The notes under the pieces: generated by a model | Told to the model about the DNA's origin: nothing | The model's input: only the letters and a program-made list of their open reading frames with translations | The model's database searches: none | Translations under genes and position numbers: made by a program | From: a virus | Virus record (IMG/VR): IMGVR_UViG_3300028920_000079 | Location: 1-58,269 of that record | Direction: 5' to 3' (one strand) | Length of the DNA: 58,269 nucleotides | Shown: in pieces, positions 6,565 to 12,430 of the stretch | Layout: each line of letters opens with the position of its first letter | How positions within the stretch are numbered: position 1 is the stretch's first letter

Positions 6565-6683
6565 TCTTTCTAAAGCTATACTTTTTCCTGCAATGTCTAC
6601 CGTTCTTCTTTGCAATTTGCGTCGGATTACTTATTCTGGCTGTATCTATCAGCCGCGCACTGGAAAAGAAGAAGGGTGAATGA
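6561..6683 (+). CDS. 40-residue membrane protein, holin candidate
   Basis: A single strongly hydrophobic helix (FLKLYFFLQCLPFFFAICVGLLILAVSI) followed by a basic tail (SRALEKKKGE). The start overlaps the previous stop (ATGA). It lies two genes before a SleB-type wall hydrolase, so a holin or pinholin role is reasonable. A single span with a basic cytoplasmic tail is the only direct evidence. Confidence 0.5.
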   Translation: MIFLKLYFFLQCLPFFFAICVGLLILAVSISRALEKKKGE

Positions 6684-6684
6684 C

Positions 6685-6867
6685 ATGAAACGTGCTGAAA
6701 TGGAATTCGATACATTCAGGAAGTTCTGCAAACTACGATTATATAACGAAAGGGATGATTATTGTACGCATCATGAACAATGGAATTATGCAAATAAAGT
6801 CCCGTGTGACGTCGAAAAATGCCCGGTTTGGGAATACTTGAAGAAAGTAGAAAGGCGGTCGGCATGA
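6685..6867 (+). CDS. Small Cys/His protein
   Basis: 60 residues from the ATG at 6685 after GAAGGGTG. It contains CKLRLYNERDDYCTHHEQW and CDVEKCPVWEYLKK; the C-x3-C and CTHH groups could bind one metal ion. Stop overlaps the wall-hydrolase start (ATGA at 6864). Unknown function. Confidence 0.6.
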   Translation: MKRAEMEFDTFRKFCKLRLYNERDDYCTHHEQWNYANKVPCDVEKCPVWEYLKKVERRSA

Positions 6868-7235
6868 AATTAGAACTTCTGATAGCACTCACACTCTGGC
6901 TTGAAGCAGGCGGCGAACCACCGATAGGAAAGCTGGCAGTTGCGAGCGTGATATACAATCGAGCTGCCGGTGACACAAACAGGATTGAGCAGGTAATACT
7001 TGCGCCGAAACAGTTCTCGGTATGGAACAACCGTAACCCTGAGAAAATGCCGAAACCACCGAGAGGGAAAAGCTGGCGGCAATGCCAACAAATAGCAAAG
7101 AGCATGTTAAATTCAACATTTCAGCCGATGAATGACTGGAATCACTACTATGCTCCGGCTCTGTGCAACCCACAGTGGGGCCAGAAGCTGCAAAACAGGC
7201 GAATCATAGGCCGACATACGTTCGGGACGCTTTAA
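6864..7235 (+). CDS. SleB-type cell-wall hydrolase (endolysin candidate)
   Basis: 123 residues. ALTLWLEAGGEPPIGKLAVASVIYNRA (residues 7-33) followed by VILAPKQFSVWN matches the Hydrolase_2 (SleB/CwlJ) catalytic domain, where the Glu of WLEA-GE is the presumed catalytic acid. The enzyme cleaves the peptidoglycan glycan strand. There is no signal peptide, so export would depend on a holin; the membrane protein at 6561-6683 is a candidate. It lies in the accessory rather than the late block, so it could act in entry, lysis or competition. Confidence 0.75.
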   Translation: MKLELLIALTLWLEAGGEPPIGKLAVASVIYNRAAGDTNRIEQVILAPKQFSVWNNRNPEKMPKPPRGKSWRQCQQIAKSMLNSTFQPMNDWNHYYAPALCNPQWGQKLQNRRIIGRHTFGTL

Positions 7236-7266
7236 CGCCATATACGGGCAATGAGAGGGAAAGATA

Positions 7267-7503
7267 ATGATTAAATGTCCATACTGTTCAAGTGAATTAC
7301 AAGTGACCTTGGATTTACGCAAGACAAAGGACGGTGAAGTTCATATTACGCCAATCAAAGAAGAACAACGGTATCAGGCGTGTTACAAATGCAAAACGCA
7401 TACATTACAGATCAAGGACTATATCGGACAGGGAAAACATGTCGGTTTTCGTTGGAAATGTACGGTTTGCGGACACAGATGCCAAAAAGTTTGGACTAAT
7501 TGA
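7267..7503 (+). CDS. Zinc-ribbon protein
   Basis: 78 residues with three CxxC motifs: CPYCSS at the N-terminus, CYKCKT in the centre and CTVCGHRC at the C-terminus. This suits a treble-clef or double zinc ribbon. It has GAGGGAAAGATA before the ATG at 7267. It is the last gene before the structured region 7549-7652 and may be a small transcription or nucleic-acid factor. Confidence 0.65.
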   Translation: MIKCPYCSSELQVTLDLRKTKDGEVHITPIKEEQRYQACYKCKTHTLQIKDYIGQGKHVGFRWKCTVCGHRCQKVWTN

Positions 7504-7548
7504 AAAAACTTGTTGACATGACTAATACTTTCTGCCATGTTTGATACA

Positions 7549-7652
7549 GCAACAGAATATTCGATGTCTCTGCAAAAAAACATTGACCCTATAGGGATTG
7601 AATTCCGCCTTTTGTCGGATATTCTGTTGCCATCCCTGTAGGGTCTTTTTTT
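7549..7652 (+). terminator. Interleaved double stem with U-tract (terminator or regulatory RNA)
   Basis: Arm A (7549-7564) pairs with A' (7615-7630) through 16 pairs including one G-T. Arm B (7585-7598) pairs with B' (7632-7645) through 14 pairs including one G-T. Seven T follow B' directly. The order A-B-A'-B' is interleaved, so the two stems form a pseudoknot or exclude one another, as in an attenuator. B-B' alone is a sound Rho-independent terminator with a 33-base loop. A TTGACA box at 7513-7518 could start a short RNA. The HNH gene starts 13 bases downstream. Confidence 0.65.
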
Positions 7653-7664
7653 ATGAGGTGTATC

Positions 7665-8486
7665 ATGGCTGATTGGCGTGATGTTGTGGGATATGAGGGC
7701 TTATATAAAGTGTCTGATGATGGGAGGGTGTGGTCGCATAAAAGAAACAAGGTAATGCGAGGAAGTTGTCGCCGTGGTTATAGGCGTATATGTTTAACAA
7801 ACAAACGACGAAAAAAAAGTTATTTCATCCATAAACTTCTACTTATAGCATTCGTTGGGCCAAACCCAGAAGGAATGCAAACTTGTCATAATAATGGGAT
7901 ACGCGATGATAATCGGCTGGACAATTTACGTTGGGATACGCCGAAAAACAATGAGAAAGATAAACTTAGGCATGGAACACATCAGCGAGGCGAAAAGTCC
8001 GCAAACGCTAAATTGACCGAGAATGATGTTCGCCAAATTACGAATTTACATCAAGCAGGAATGAGTCATGCCGCCATTGCTAGAAAAGTAGGCGATATAC
8101 TACCAGAAACTATTGGCTTAATTATTAGAGGCAAAAATTGGTCATGGTTGACAAAAATTAAATATAAAAAAGGAAAACGGTATCGAAATAATCAGGGTTC
8201 GCACAATGGTCAATCTAAATTAACAGAAAAGGATGTATTGAAAATTTTGGAACTCTATTGTCAAGGCAAAACCCGTCAACAAATTGCAAATATCATAGGA
8301 AAAGTTAGACCAAATGCCATTGCGCACATTTTAACAGGCTCCCGCTGGCAGTCATTTACACATATTCCATACGAGAAAGGGCGAAATGCAAAACGAGAAA
8401 ACATACAATTGGCTTTCCGGAATTGTACGCAACAGACCCGAAACAGCACTATTGATTCATTGCTTATTGATTCAAGCGTTGCGTAA
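7665..8486 (+). CDS. HNH (NUMOD4-type) homing-like endonuclease
   Basis: 273 residues from the ATG at 7665 (ribosome-binding site GAGGTG); the ATG at 7653 lies in the terminator U-tract and is less likely. WRDVVGYEGLYKVSDDGRVWSHK is a NUMOD4 motif. HKLLLIAFVGPNPEGMQTCHNNGIRDDNRLDNLRWDT is the HNH_3 core. Two DNA-binding repeats follow (AKLTENDVRQITNLHQAGMS; SKLTEKDVLKILELYCQGKT), each with a helix-turn-helix. These free-standing endonucleases spread by cutting relatives lacking them. The last 33 codons overlap the next gene in another frame, suggesting recent insertion. Confidence 0.85.
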   Translation: MADWRDVVGYEGLYKVSDDGRVWSHKRNKVMRGSCRRGYRRICLTNKRRKKSYFIHKLLLIAFVGPNPEGMQTCHNNGIRDDNRLDNLRWDTPKNNEKDKLRHGTHQRGEKSANAKLTENDVRQITNLHQAGMSHAAIARKVGDILPETIGLIIRGKNWSWLTKIKYKKGKRYRNNQGSHNGQSKLTEKDVLKILELYCQGKTRQQIANIIGKVRPNAIAHILTGSRWQSFTHIPYEKGRNAKRENIQLAFRNCTQQTRNSTIDSLLIDSSVA

Positions 8487-8748
8487 AGGACATGTAACTG
8501 CTGAAGATGGACATCATATTGAGTGTACAAGTCCCAACTGCAGAGGAGCCGCCATGAAAATACTAGCGCGATGCGGCCTAACAAAAGACGGCGTAGTCCC
8601 GGCCAAAAAAGAGTCCAGTCATGGCAGGTGGATGTTCCTATGGAAATTAACCGACGCGCAGAAGGCGCAGGACGTGCTACAGCGGCTTAGAAAGGTCTTA
8701 CCCATGCCTGAACCTAGGTCAGAGACTCAGACGACGTTTAACCTGTGA
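8386..8748 (+). CDS. Hypothetical protein overlapping HNH gene
   Basis: 120 residues, starting MQNEKTYNWLSGIVRNRPET after GAGAAAGGG. It overlaps the endonuclease gene by 101 bases in a different frame. The centre has IECTSPNCRGAAMKILARCG and the C-terminus KLTDAQKAQDVLQRLRKVLP, helical and basic. The long overlap suggests the endonuclease gene inserted just upstream and now reads into this older gene. Its end overlaps the convergent gene 8738-8923 by 11 bases. Confidence 0.55.
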   Translation: MQNEKTYNWLSGIVRNRPETALLIHCLLIQALRKGHVTAEDGHHIECTSPNCRGAAMKILARCGLTKDGVVPAKKESSHGRWMFLWKLTDAQKAQDVLQRLRKVLPMPEPRSETQTTFNL

Positions 8749-8923
8749 TTCCGTGTTCTTTCGCCCTATCCCAAAGGTCTTCGGGCATAGTCCGGTATTC
8801 ATTCGGAATGATTACAAGCTGGCCCTGACCGTTACATCGTGAGCAAGGCAGGTATTGTTCTTTACCGTTGCATACTGGGCATGTCTTAAGTTGCAGCATT
8901 ATGATTTCAGGTTTGTTTGTCAT
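8738..8923 (-). CDS. DnaJ-like zinc-finger mini-protein
   Basis: 61 residues. CPVCNGKEQYLPCSRCNGQGQL contains two CxxC(x)G units typical of DnaJ-type zinc fingers, on an otherwise unrecognised small protein. Last gene of the leftward small-gene block; start overlaps the previous stop (ATGA at 8920). Probably a protein- or nucleic-acid-binding adaptor. Confidence 0.65.
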   Translation of the reverse strand: MTNKPEIIMLQLKTCPVCNGKEQYLPCSRCNGQGQLVIIPNEYRTMPEDLWDRAKEHGITG

Positions 8924-9162
8924 TCATACACCTCGCCCTTCTCAGTTTTCTTCGCCTTCCCCGGAAACATCAGCCAGTCACCGTCCGGTTGCAGCTCTTT
9001 ATGTGCTGGCACACACGTATTCAGACCCGGTGTGTCGCAGGGCATCAGGTCGATAACGCTGCATCCGCAGTCTATAGTCGGATCGCACAGGCCATCGTAT
9101 CCGTTGGCGATCAGCCATGCCGCGCAGATTGCAGGGATGGTTTTTGGTTGGTCGGTTCGCAT
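8920..9162 (-). CDS. Cys-rich hypothetical protein
   Basis: 80 residues starting MRTDQPKTIPAICAAWLIAN. It contains five Cys (ICAAW, LCDPTIDCGCSV, PCDTPGLNTCVP) and a Lys-rich tail. The ribosome-binding site GAAAGGACG lies inside the overlapping upstream gene. No family recognised. Confidence 0.6.
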   Translation of the reverse strand: MRTDQPKTIPAICAAWLIANGYDGLCDPTIDCGCSVIDLMPCDTPGLNTCVPAHKELQPDGDWLMFPGKAKKTEKGEVYE

Positions 9163-9305
9163 TTCTTCACGTCCTTTCGATGTATCTCAACCATAGTATC
9201 GTGTATTTTCGATAAACACAAAACCAAAGCACAGCCAATAGATATTACAGGTTCAGGATGAAGTGGTGAGAATGTTATTAGTATAAATGCAATGAAGAAT
9301 CGCAT
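9111..9305 (-). CDS. Small membrane or exported protein
   Basis: 64 residues from the ATG at 9305, nine bases from GAGAGG; an ATG two codons upstream is too close to that site. Hydrophobic N-terminus MRFFIAFILITFSPLHPEPV, then a second hydrophobic stretch (ISIGCALVLCLSKI), then a polar tail. It overlaps the next gene by 52 bases in another frame. Could be a two-span membrane peptide. Confidence 0.5.
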   Translation of the reverse strand: MRFFIAFILITFSPLHPEPVISIGCALVLCLSKIHDTMVEIHRKDVKKCEPTNQKPSLQSARHG

Positions 9306-9307
9306 GG

Positions 9308-9511
9308 TCATGATCCTCTCGCCGTTGTGTTATTCAAATCCGCTTTGATGCTCTCGCAGTATAAACAGATTTGAGTACAATCTGATTCATCGAAAAGTTT
9401 CTGCATTCTGTTGGCATCCGTTCTTATCTTTTGCCCGCACAGTGTCAAGACGCTGCCGTCAGGGAATCCGGCTGATATATCGTGGTATGGTGGCTGAATG
9501 ATGTTGGTCAT
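9308..9511 (-). CDS. Hypothetical protein with two CxxC-like pairs
   Basis: 67 residues from the ATG at 9511, six bases after GGAGG; the upstream in-frame extension runs through the start-associated linker. It contains LTLCGQKI and CTQICLYCESIKAD, likely a single metal site. Stop and next start are nearly adjacent. No family recognised. Confidence 0.55.
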   Translation of the reverse strand: MTNIIQPPYHDISAGFPDGSVLTLCGQKIRTDANRMQKLFDESDCTQICLYCESIKADLNNTTARGS

Positions 9512-9513
9512 AG

Positions 9514-9729
9514 TCATCCTCCCGCCGTCGTATCGCCCGTTTCGATCCGCGCCCACCAGCCGCCTGACGGCCATGATATTTCATTACCTGCTTCGATCAA
9601 CATCAAAATGCTTCGGAACAGTTCCACGTAGTAAGCGTGCAAAAAGCTGGGGTGACTTGTCTTGTTTTTTCGCCACAAATACCACCCTTCAGCGGTCGGC
9701 CTGTCTTTTGTCCAGTTGAGTGTCGGCAT
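9514..9729 (-). CDS. NWTKDRP...GGWWARIE domain protein (paralogue 1)
   Basis: 71 residues. The N-terminal LNWTKDRPTAEGWYLWRK and C-terminal GGWWARIETGDTTAGG are repeated in the next gene upstream (9732-10046). A fragment of the same start also opens the 10273-10563 product. The Trp-rich ends enclose a variable middle. The pattern recalls small phage proteins of the DUF551 type (W...DRxP..G.W), but this is only a resemblance. Start at 9729 chosen by distance from GAAAGG. Confidence 0.6.
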   Translation of the reverse strand: MPTLNWTKDRPTAEGWYLWRKNKTSHPSFLHAYYVELFRSILMLIEAGNEISWPSGGWWARIETGDTTAGG

Positions 9730-9731
9730 GG

Positions 9732-10046
9732 TCATGATCCTTTCGGTGTTTCGATCCGCGCCCACCAGCCACCTTTTGGCCTCGGCACTTTACACTGTAT
9801 TTCAAACAGCCAGACTGGTGCGTGCGGTGTTTTTTCCACAAAGTAAACGAGCCATTTTCGGATGTCGTTCACATTTTTCGCCCGTCGCCAGAAGTACCAC
9901 CCTTCAGCGTTCGGCCTGTCTTTTGTCCAGTTGATCGGCGCGGGTGTTCGGTTCCGCATCGCCTTCAACGCGGCCTTCAACTCAGCCTTCAACGCGGCAT
10001 TTTCTGATTCCAGTTCTTCGACCAGTTCACCTATTTTCATTGTCAT
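9732..10046 (-). CDS. Coiled coil plus NWTKDRP...GGWWARIE domain (paralogue 2)
   Basis: 104 residues. Residues 5-32 form a leucine-zipper-like coil (LVEELESENAALKAELKAAL). This is followed by INWTKDRPNAEGWYFWRR and GGWWARIETPKGS, homologous to the neighbouring gene. The coil is an addition relative to paralogue 1 and suggests dimerisation. Several consecutive ATGs follow GGAAGG; I choose 10046 by spacing. Confidence 0.6.
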   Translation of the reverse strand: MTMKIGELVEELESENAALKAELKAALKAMRNRTPAPINWTKDRPNAEGWYFWRRAKNVNDIRKWLVYFVEKTPHAPVWLFEIQCKVPRPKGGWWARIETPKGS

Positions 10047-10048
10047 CA

Positions 10049-10270
10049 TCATCCTTCCTCGCCCGGCAGCGTGGCGGTCGGTTGATATTGAGGCCATTCT
10101 TTGCTGGGCCTAATACTACTATTCAGCATACTACAATCACGCGGACTACATAAGAATCCGTCTACATGAGGACAATCATGCGCCAAATAACACACAATTA
10201 AGGGGTCTGGATATTTTCGCTTCCATTCAATTCGTCGCCTCCACATCTTATATTTTTTAATCCACTTCAT
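10049..10270 (-). CDS. Basic small protein with linker-encoded tail
   Basis: 73 residues. The N-terminus MKWIKKYKMWRRRIEWKRK is very basic and may bind nucleic acid or membranes. Central Cys/His groups occur in CYLAHDCPHVDGFLCSPRDC. The last residues (QYQPTATLPGEEG) resemble the tails of two other genes in this block. They are encoded by the conserved linker that also supplies the next ribosome-binding site. Confidence 0.6.
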   Translation of the reverse strand: MKWIKKYKMWRRRIEWKRKYPDPLIVCYLAHDCPHVDGFLCSPRDCSMLNSSIRPSKEWPQYQPTATLPGEEG

Positions 10271-10272
10271 CA

Positions 10273-10563
10273 TCATCCTTTCTCGCCCGGTGGCGTGGCT
10301 TTCGGTTGGTCAGTTATGTTCGGCGTGCTGTTCGGTAACGGAACTCCCGTGCCAACAATCTGTGTTTGCGTGTATCCGTCATGCTGAAATGTGACGCTGA
10401 TCGTAAACCTATTGACAGCATGAGCATCTACAAGTTTGGCATTCCGCAATGGTTTGATATGTTGCAGTGCGTGTTGTCGAACAATGGCCTTGATACGCCG
10501 GGGGTGACATGTACCTTTTTTTTCTTCAGCGGTCGACCTGTCTTTTGTCCAGTTGAGTTTCAT
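10273..10563 (-). CDS. Chimeric protein: truncated NWTKDR start fused to new sequence
   Basis: 96 residues. It opens with LNWTKDRSTAE, as in the 9514 and 9732 genes, but the homology stops abruptly at EEKKGT. An unrelated beta-rich segment follows (AVNRFTISVTFQHDGYTQTQIVGTG). The tail ITDQPKATPPGEKG is linker-encoded. This looks like a recombination chimera that kept a start site and swapped its body. Confidence 0.6.
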   Translation of the reverse strand: MKLNWTKDRSTAEEKKGTCHPRRIKAIVRQHALQHIKPLRNAKLVDAHAVNRFTISVTFQHDGYTQTQIVGTGVPLPNSTPNITDQPKATPPGEKG

Positions 10564-10724
10564 CGTGGTCCTTTCACCTTTTTTACATGAGCATCTAGCA
10601 CCGACATAATACCGCGCCAGAAGTTCGCCGCAGTGTTGTTCTGGTACATCAGATGAACCATTTCAATTATTGCTTCGCCGGTTGCACGTCCGGCACGTTC
10701 GGCTCTTGATAGTTTCTTGTTCAT
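10560..10724 (-). CDS. Small helical protein
   Basis: 54 residues starting MNKKLSRAERAGRATGEAII and ending HVKKVKGPR. Mainly helical and basic. Ribosome-binding site GGAAAGGAT lies within the linker at 10722-10752. Stop overlaps the next start (ATGA at 10563). A longer frame at 10663-10911 on the same strand is a shadow. Confidence 0.6.
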   Translation of the reverse strand: MNKKLSRAERAGRATGEAIIEMVHLMYQNNTAANFWRGIMSVLDAHVKKVKGPR

Positions 10725-10726
10725 GA

Positions 10727-10945
10727 TCATCCTTTCCCGCCCGGCGGCGTGTTCTCAGGAAACCACTCAGCACCTTCAGAATGCACCCGCACCTTGCCGG
10801 TCTTCGTAACATAAACTTGCAGTCTGGTCTTTGGCGTTTCGATTCCGAGCACGATCCATTTCCTTTTTTTATCGCTAGTGATTCTTGTGACTTTGGCAGC
10901 ACCGTATTCAAAGCCGTATTCTGTTTCAGCGTAGTGTATCATCAT
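10727..10945 (-). CDS. Small beta-rich protein
   Basis: 72 residues, starting at the ATGATG overlapping the previous stop. It contains KVTRITSDKKRKWIVLGIET and TRLQVYVTKTGKVRVHSEG, a run of predicted strands. The tail (EWFPENTPPGGKG) is linker-encoded. No family recognised. Confidence 0.55.
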   Translation of the reverse strand: MMIHYAETEYGFEYGAAKVTRITSDKKRKWIVLGIETPKTRLQVYVTKTGKVRVHSEGAEWFPENTPPGGKG

Positions 10946-11223
10946 AATCCTTTCCCGCCCGTCACCGTGGCAGTCTGTTGGTCCGTTCTGTCTACTGCAC
11001 TGTTGGGTTGCCTTCTGTTCCATGACTTGACGGCAGCCGCCTCAGTGCGCTCACCACCCATTGAGCAGAAGCAATTTGTATTGTTGCACTGCACCCAGAA
11101 CACCACCTTGGATGTTTTCATCTGAACGTCTGTTGTCCCGCAAAACGGGCAACCCAATAAGGAGTCCGAGCGTACCTCAGAAGGCCGCGTTTCTGGTTGT
11201 TCTTGAGTCTGTTGTGTAGTCAT
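10942..11223 (-). CDS. Lar-like (restriction alleviation type) zinc-finger protein
   Basis: 93 residues. GCPFCGTTDVQMK, then VQCNNTNCFCSMGGERTEAAAVKSWNRR matches the Lar family pattern (CPFCG...V.C..C...G....s..eAi..WN.R). Lar of the Rac prophage reduces type I restriction; many phage relatives are uncharacterised. The tail TDQQTATVTGGKGL is linker-encoded, like two neighbours. A second Lar-like gene is at 16412-16639. Confidence 0.7.
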   Translation of the reverse strand: MTTQQTQEQPETRPSEVRSDSLLGCPFCGTTDVQMKTSKVVFWVQCNNTNCFCSMGGERTEAAAVKSWNRRQPNSAVDRTDQQTATVTGGKGL

Positions 11224-11228
11224 TCGTT

Positions 11229-11447
11229 TTATCCTTTGCTGGCCTTCTGAGGCCGCTCAACTTGGTCGTTAGGATTACAGATAATGTCGCGCAGATCAGC
11301 CATTTTGAGCATGGCCTCGCTCAATTTGCCGTTCGCGTACTGCAACTGTTTCCATAGCCTGCGGTTCTCTGCCGCCATCTCAGCAAATTTCTGCTCGCGG
11401 CAATCGCAGGCGTGGTGATGCGTTGCACATTCTTTCGTGTTTTCCAT
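11229..11447 (-). CDS. Small coiled-coil protein with Cys/His N-terminus
   Basis: 72 residues from the ATG at 11447 (ribosome-binding site GGGAG). CATHHHACDC at residues 7-16 could bind metal. Residues 20-55 (EMAAENRRLWKQLQYANGKLSEAML) form a coiled coil. No family recognised. Upstream lies a 150-base gap (11448-11597) with one linker copy and no convincing gene. Confidence 0.6.
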   Translation of the reverse strand: MENTKECATHHHACDCREQKFAEMAAENRRLWKQLQYANGKLSEAMLKMADLRDIICNPNDQVERPQKASKG

Positions 11448-11597
11448 ATTGTTCTCCCGTCCTAGTGCCGGTAAGCCCCGCCTCCGCGCCGTTCTGTGTT
11501 TTGAGTTCTGCACTCAGCATCAATAAACCCGTCAGTGATATAAGTGCAGTATGGCGCTTTGGCGGGGCGGGCCACTCGGCTTTTCCCGGCGTTTTAG

Positions 11598-11768
11598 TCA
11601 GCCATCGCCATTGCCTGAGCCATCGCCTGCGCCTGAGCCATCGCCTGAGCCATCGCCATCGCCATTGCCTGAGCCATCGCCTGCGCCTGAGCCATCGCCT
11701 GAGCCAGAGCCATAGCCAGAGCCATAGCCAGCGCCAGAGCCATAGCCCGATTTTTTTACATTTTCCAT
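11598..11768 (-). CDS. (Gly-X)25 repeat protein
   Basis: 56 residues: MENVKK followed by 25 dipeptides in which every second residue is Gly and X is Ser, Asp, Tyr, Ala or Asn (SGYGSGAGYGSG... to ...DGSGNGDG). The DNA repeat runs 11601-11750. Start overlaps the end of the upstream gene by 13 bases, implying coupling. I recall similar Gly-X mini-proteins directly behind DUF6948-like genes in other phages and gut bacteria, so the pair may be a conserved unit. The period-two pattern suggests a polyglycine-II-like or disordered chain. A Trp/Arg-rich frame through the same repeat (11380-11784) is a shadow. Confidence 0.75.
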   Translation of the reverse strand: MENVKKSGYGSGAGYGSGYGSGSGDGSGAGDGSGNGDGDGSGDGSGAGDGSGNGDG

Positions 11769-12118
11769 ATCGGCACCTTTGCAATGTTGTCTTTTGCTGC
11801 TTGAGTGATATTTAATATCTCTATTGCATCCAGTAAAGTTACGGTTTCAACCTCACACGGAAACTTACAGGCACCCGGATTTTTTACACCTTCCATTGCA
11901 AGCTGAGAAAGGGATGCTGCACCAGACCAATACCATAAACGTCTGGCCTTTTTTATCGTGACTTCTTTGCCGTCTCTTTGGGCAAGGTATCCTGCAAATA
12001 CACCTGCTGAATATGTGCGTACGATGACATAAGGCATTTCCTCCATCGGTTCGGCTTGTTGTTGTATGGAACTTGCCTTTATGTATTTCTCTCCATTAAC
12101 TGTGATTTCTTCCTCCAT
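11756..12118 (-). CDS. DUF6948-like protein
   Basis: 120 residues. After a variable N-terminus, MPYVIVRTYSAGVFAGYL...GKEVTIKKARRLWYWSGAASLSQLAMEGVKNPGACKFPCEVETVTLLDAIEIL...AKVPIWK matches from memory the uncharacterised DUF6948 family. It appears to be a compact alpha/beta domain. It immediately precedes and overlaps the Gly-X protein. Ribosome-binding site AAAGGGACAG. No biochemical function is known to me. Confidence 0.7.
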   Translation of the reverse strand: MEEEITVNGEKYIKASSIQQQAEPMEEMPYVIVRTYSAGVFAGYLAQRDGKEVTIKKARRLWYWSGAASLSQLAMEGVKNPGACKFPCEVETVTLLDAIEILNITQAAKDNIAKVPIWKM

Positions 12119-12136
12119 TATCTGTCCCTTTCGTTT

Positions 12137-12175
12137 GTTGACCGGGCGGCCACTCGGCTTTTTCCGGCGTTGTTA
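12137..12175 (-). repeat. Start-associated linker family with GCCGG core (representative)
   Basis: Related copies lie at 11565-11597, 12137-12175, 12409-12433 and 12822-12846. Read leftward each begins TAACAACGCCGG and continues to a CCGGTCAAC or GCCGAGTGGC block, followed closely by a strong ribosome-binding site and ATG. They sit between genes that are otherwise unrelated. Confidence 0.65.
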
Positions 12176-12394
12176 TTCTGACAAATCTACTTCGGCAGGT
12201 TCAGGTATCGGTTCTCGTGGTTCAGGTTCAGGTTCTGGAATTTCCCTAATCTTAACTCTGAATGTACTATACCTTTCTTCTGCTATCACTTCGTATCCTC
12301 TCGGAATTGTATTCTTGAAGCGATATTGAAAATCCGCTTTGATCAATTCCAAAACATCCTCGGTTTTATATTCTACTTGCATTTCTATGTTCAT
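12173..12394 (-). CDS. Small protein with Pro-Glu repeat tail
   Basis: 73 residues. The first 50 form a small alpha/beta domain (VLELIKADFQYRFKNTIPRG, YSTFRVKIREI). The tail EIPEPEPEPREPIPEPAEVD is a Pro-Glu extended linker. Ribosome-binding site GGGAGG. No family recognised. Confidence 0.6.
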   Translation of the reverse strand: MNIEMQVEYKTEDVLELIKADFQYRFKNTIPRGYEVIAEERYSTFRVKIREIPEPEPEPREPIPEPAEVDLSE

Positions 12395-12430
12395 GTCATC
12401 CTCCCTTCGTTGACCGGCCTCCCGGCGTTG

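Noticed and set aside
7653-7664. Upstream ATG for the HNH gene
   Set aside because: It lies at the end of the terminator U-tract with no ribosome-binding site; the ATG at 7665 has GAGGTG at good spacing.
10663-10911. 82-codon minus frame MNTVLPKSQESLAIKKG...
   Set aside because: Shadow frame across two genes that are linked by ATGA overlaps and linker elements.
11229-11275. Attachment-like CCGCTCAACTTGGTCGTTAGGA resembling an attC right end
   Set aside because: It lies in the coding end of the 11229-11447 gene, has no matching left arm or extrahelical-base hairpin, and no cassette boundary fits.
11380-11784. 134-codon Trp/Arg-rich frame (WLWLWLRRWLRRRR...)
   Set aside because: It is the other frame of the Gly-X repeat gene; extreme composition, no ribosome-binding site, and it overlaps two well-supported genes. 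Its last 46 codons alone could start at an internal ATG but have only a weak site.
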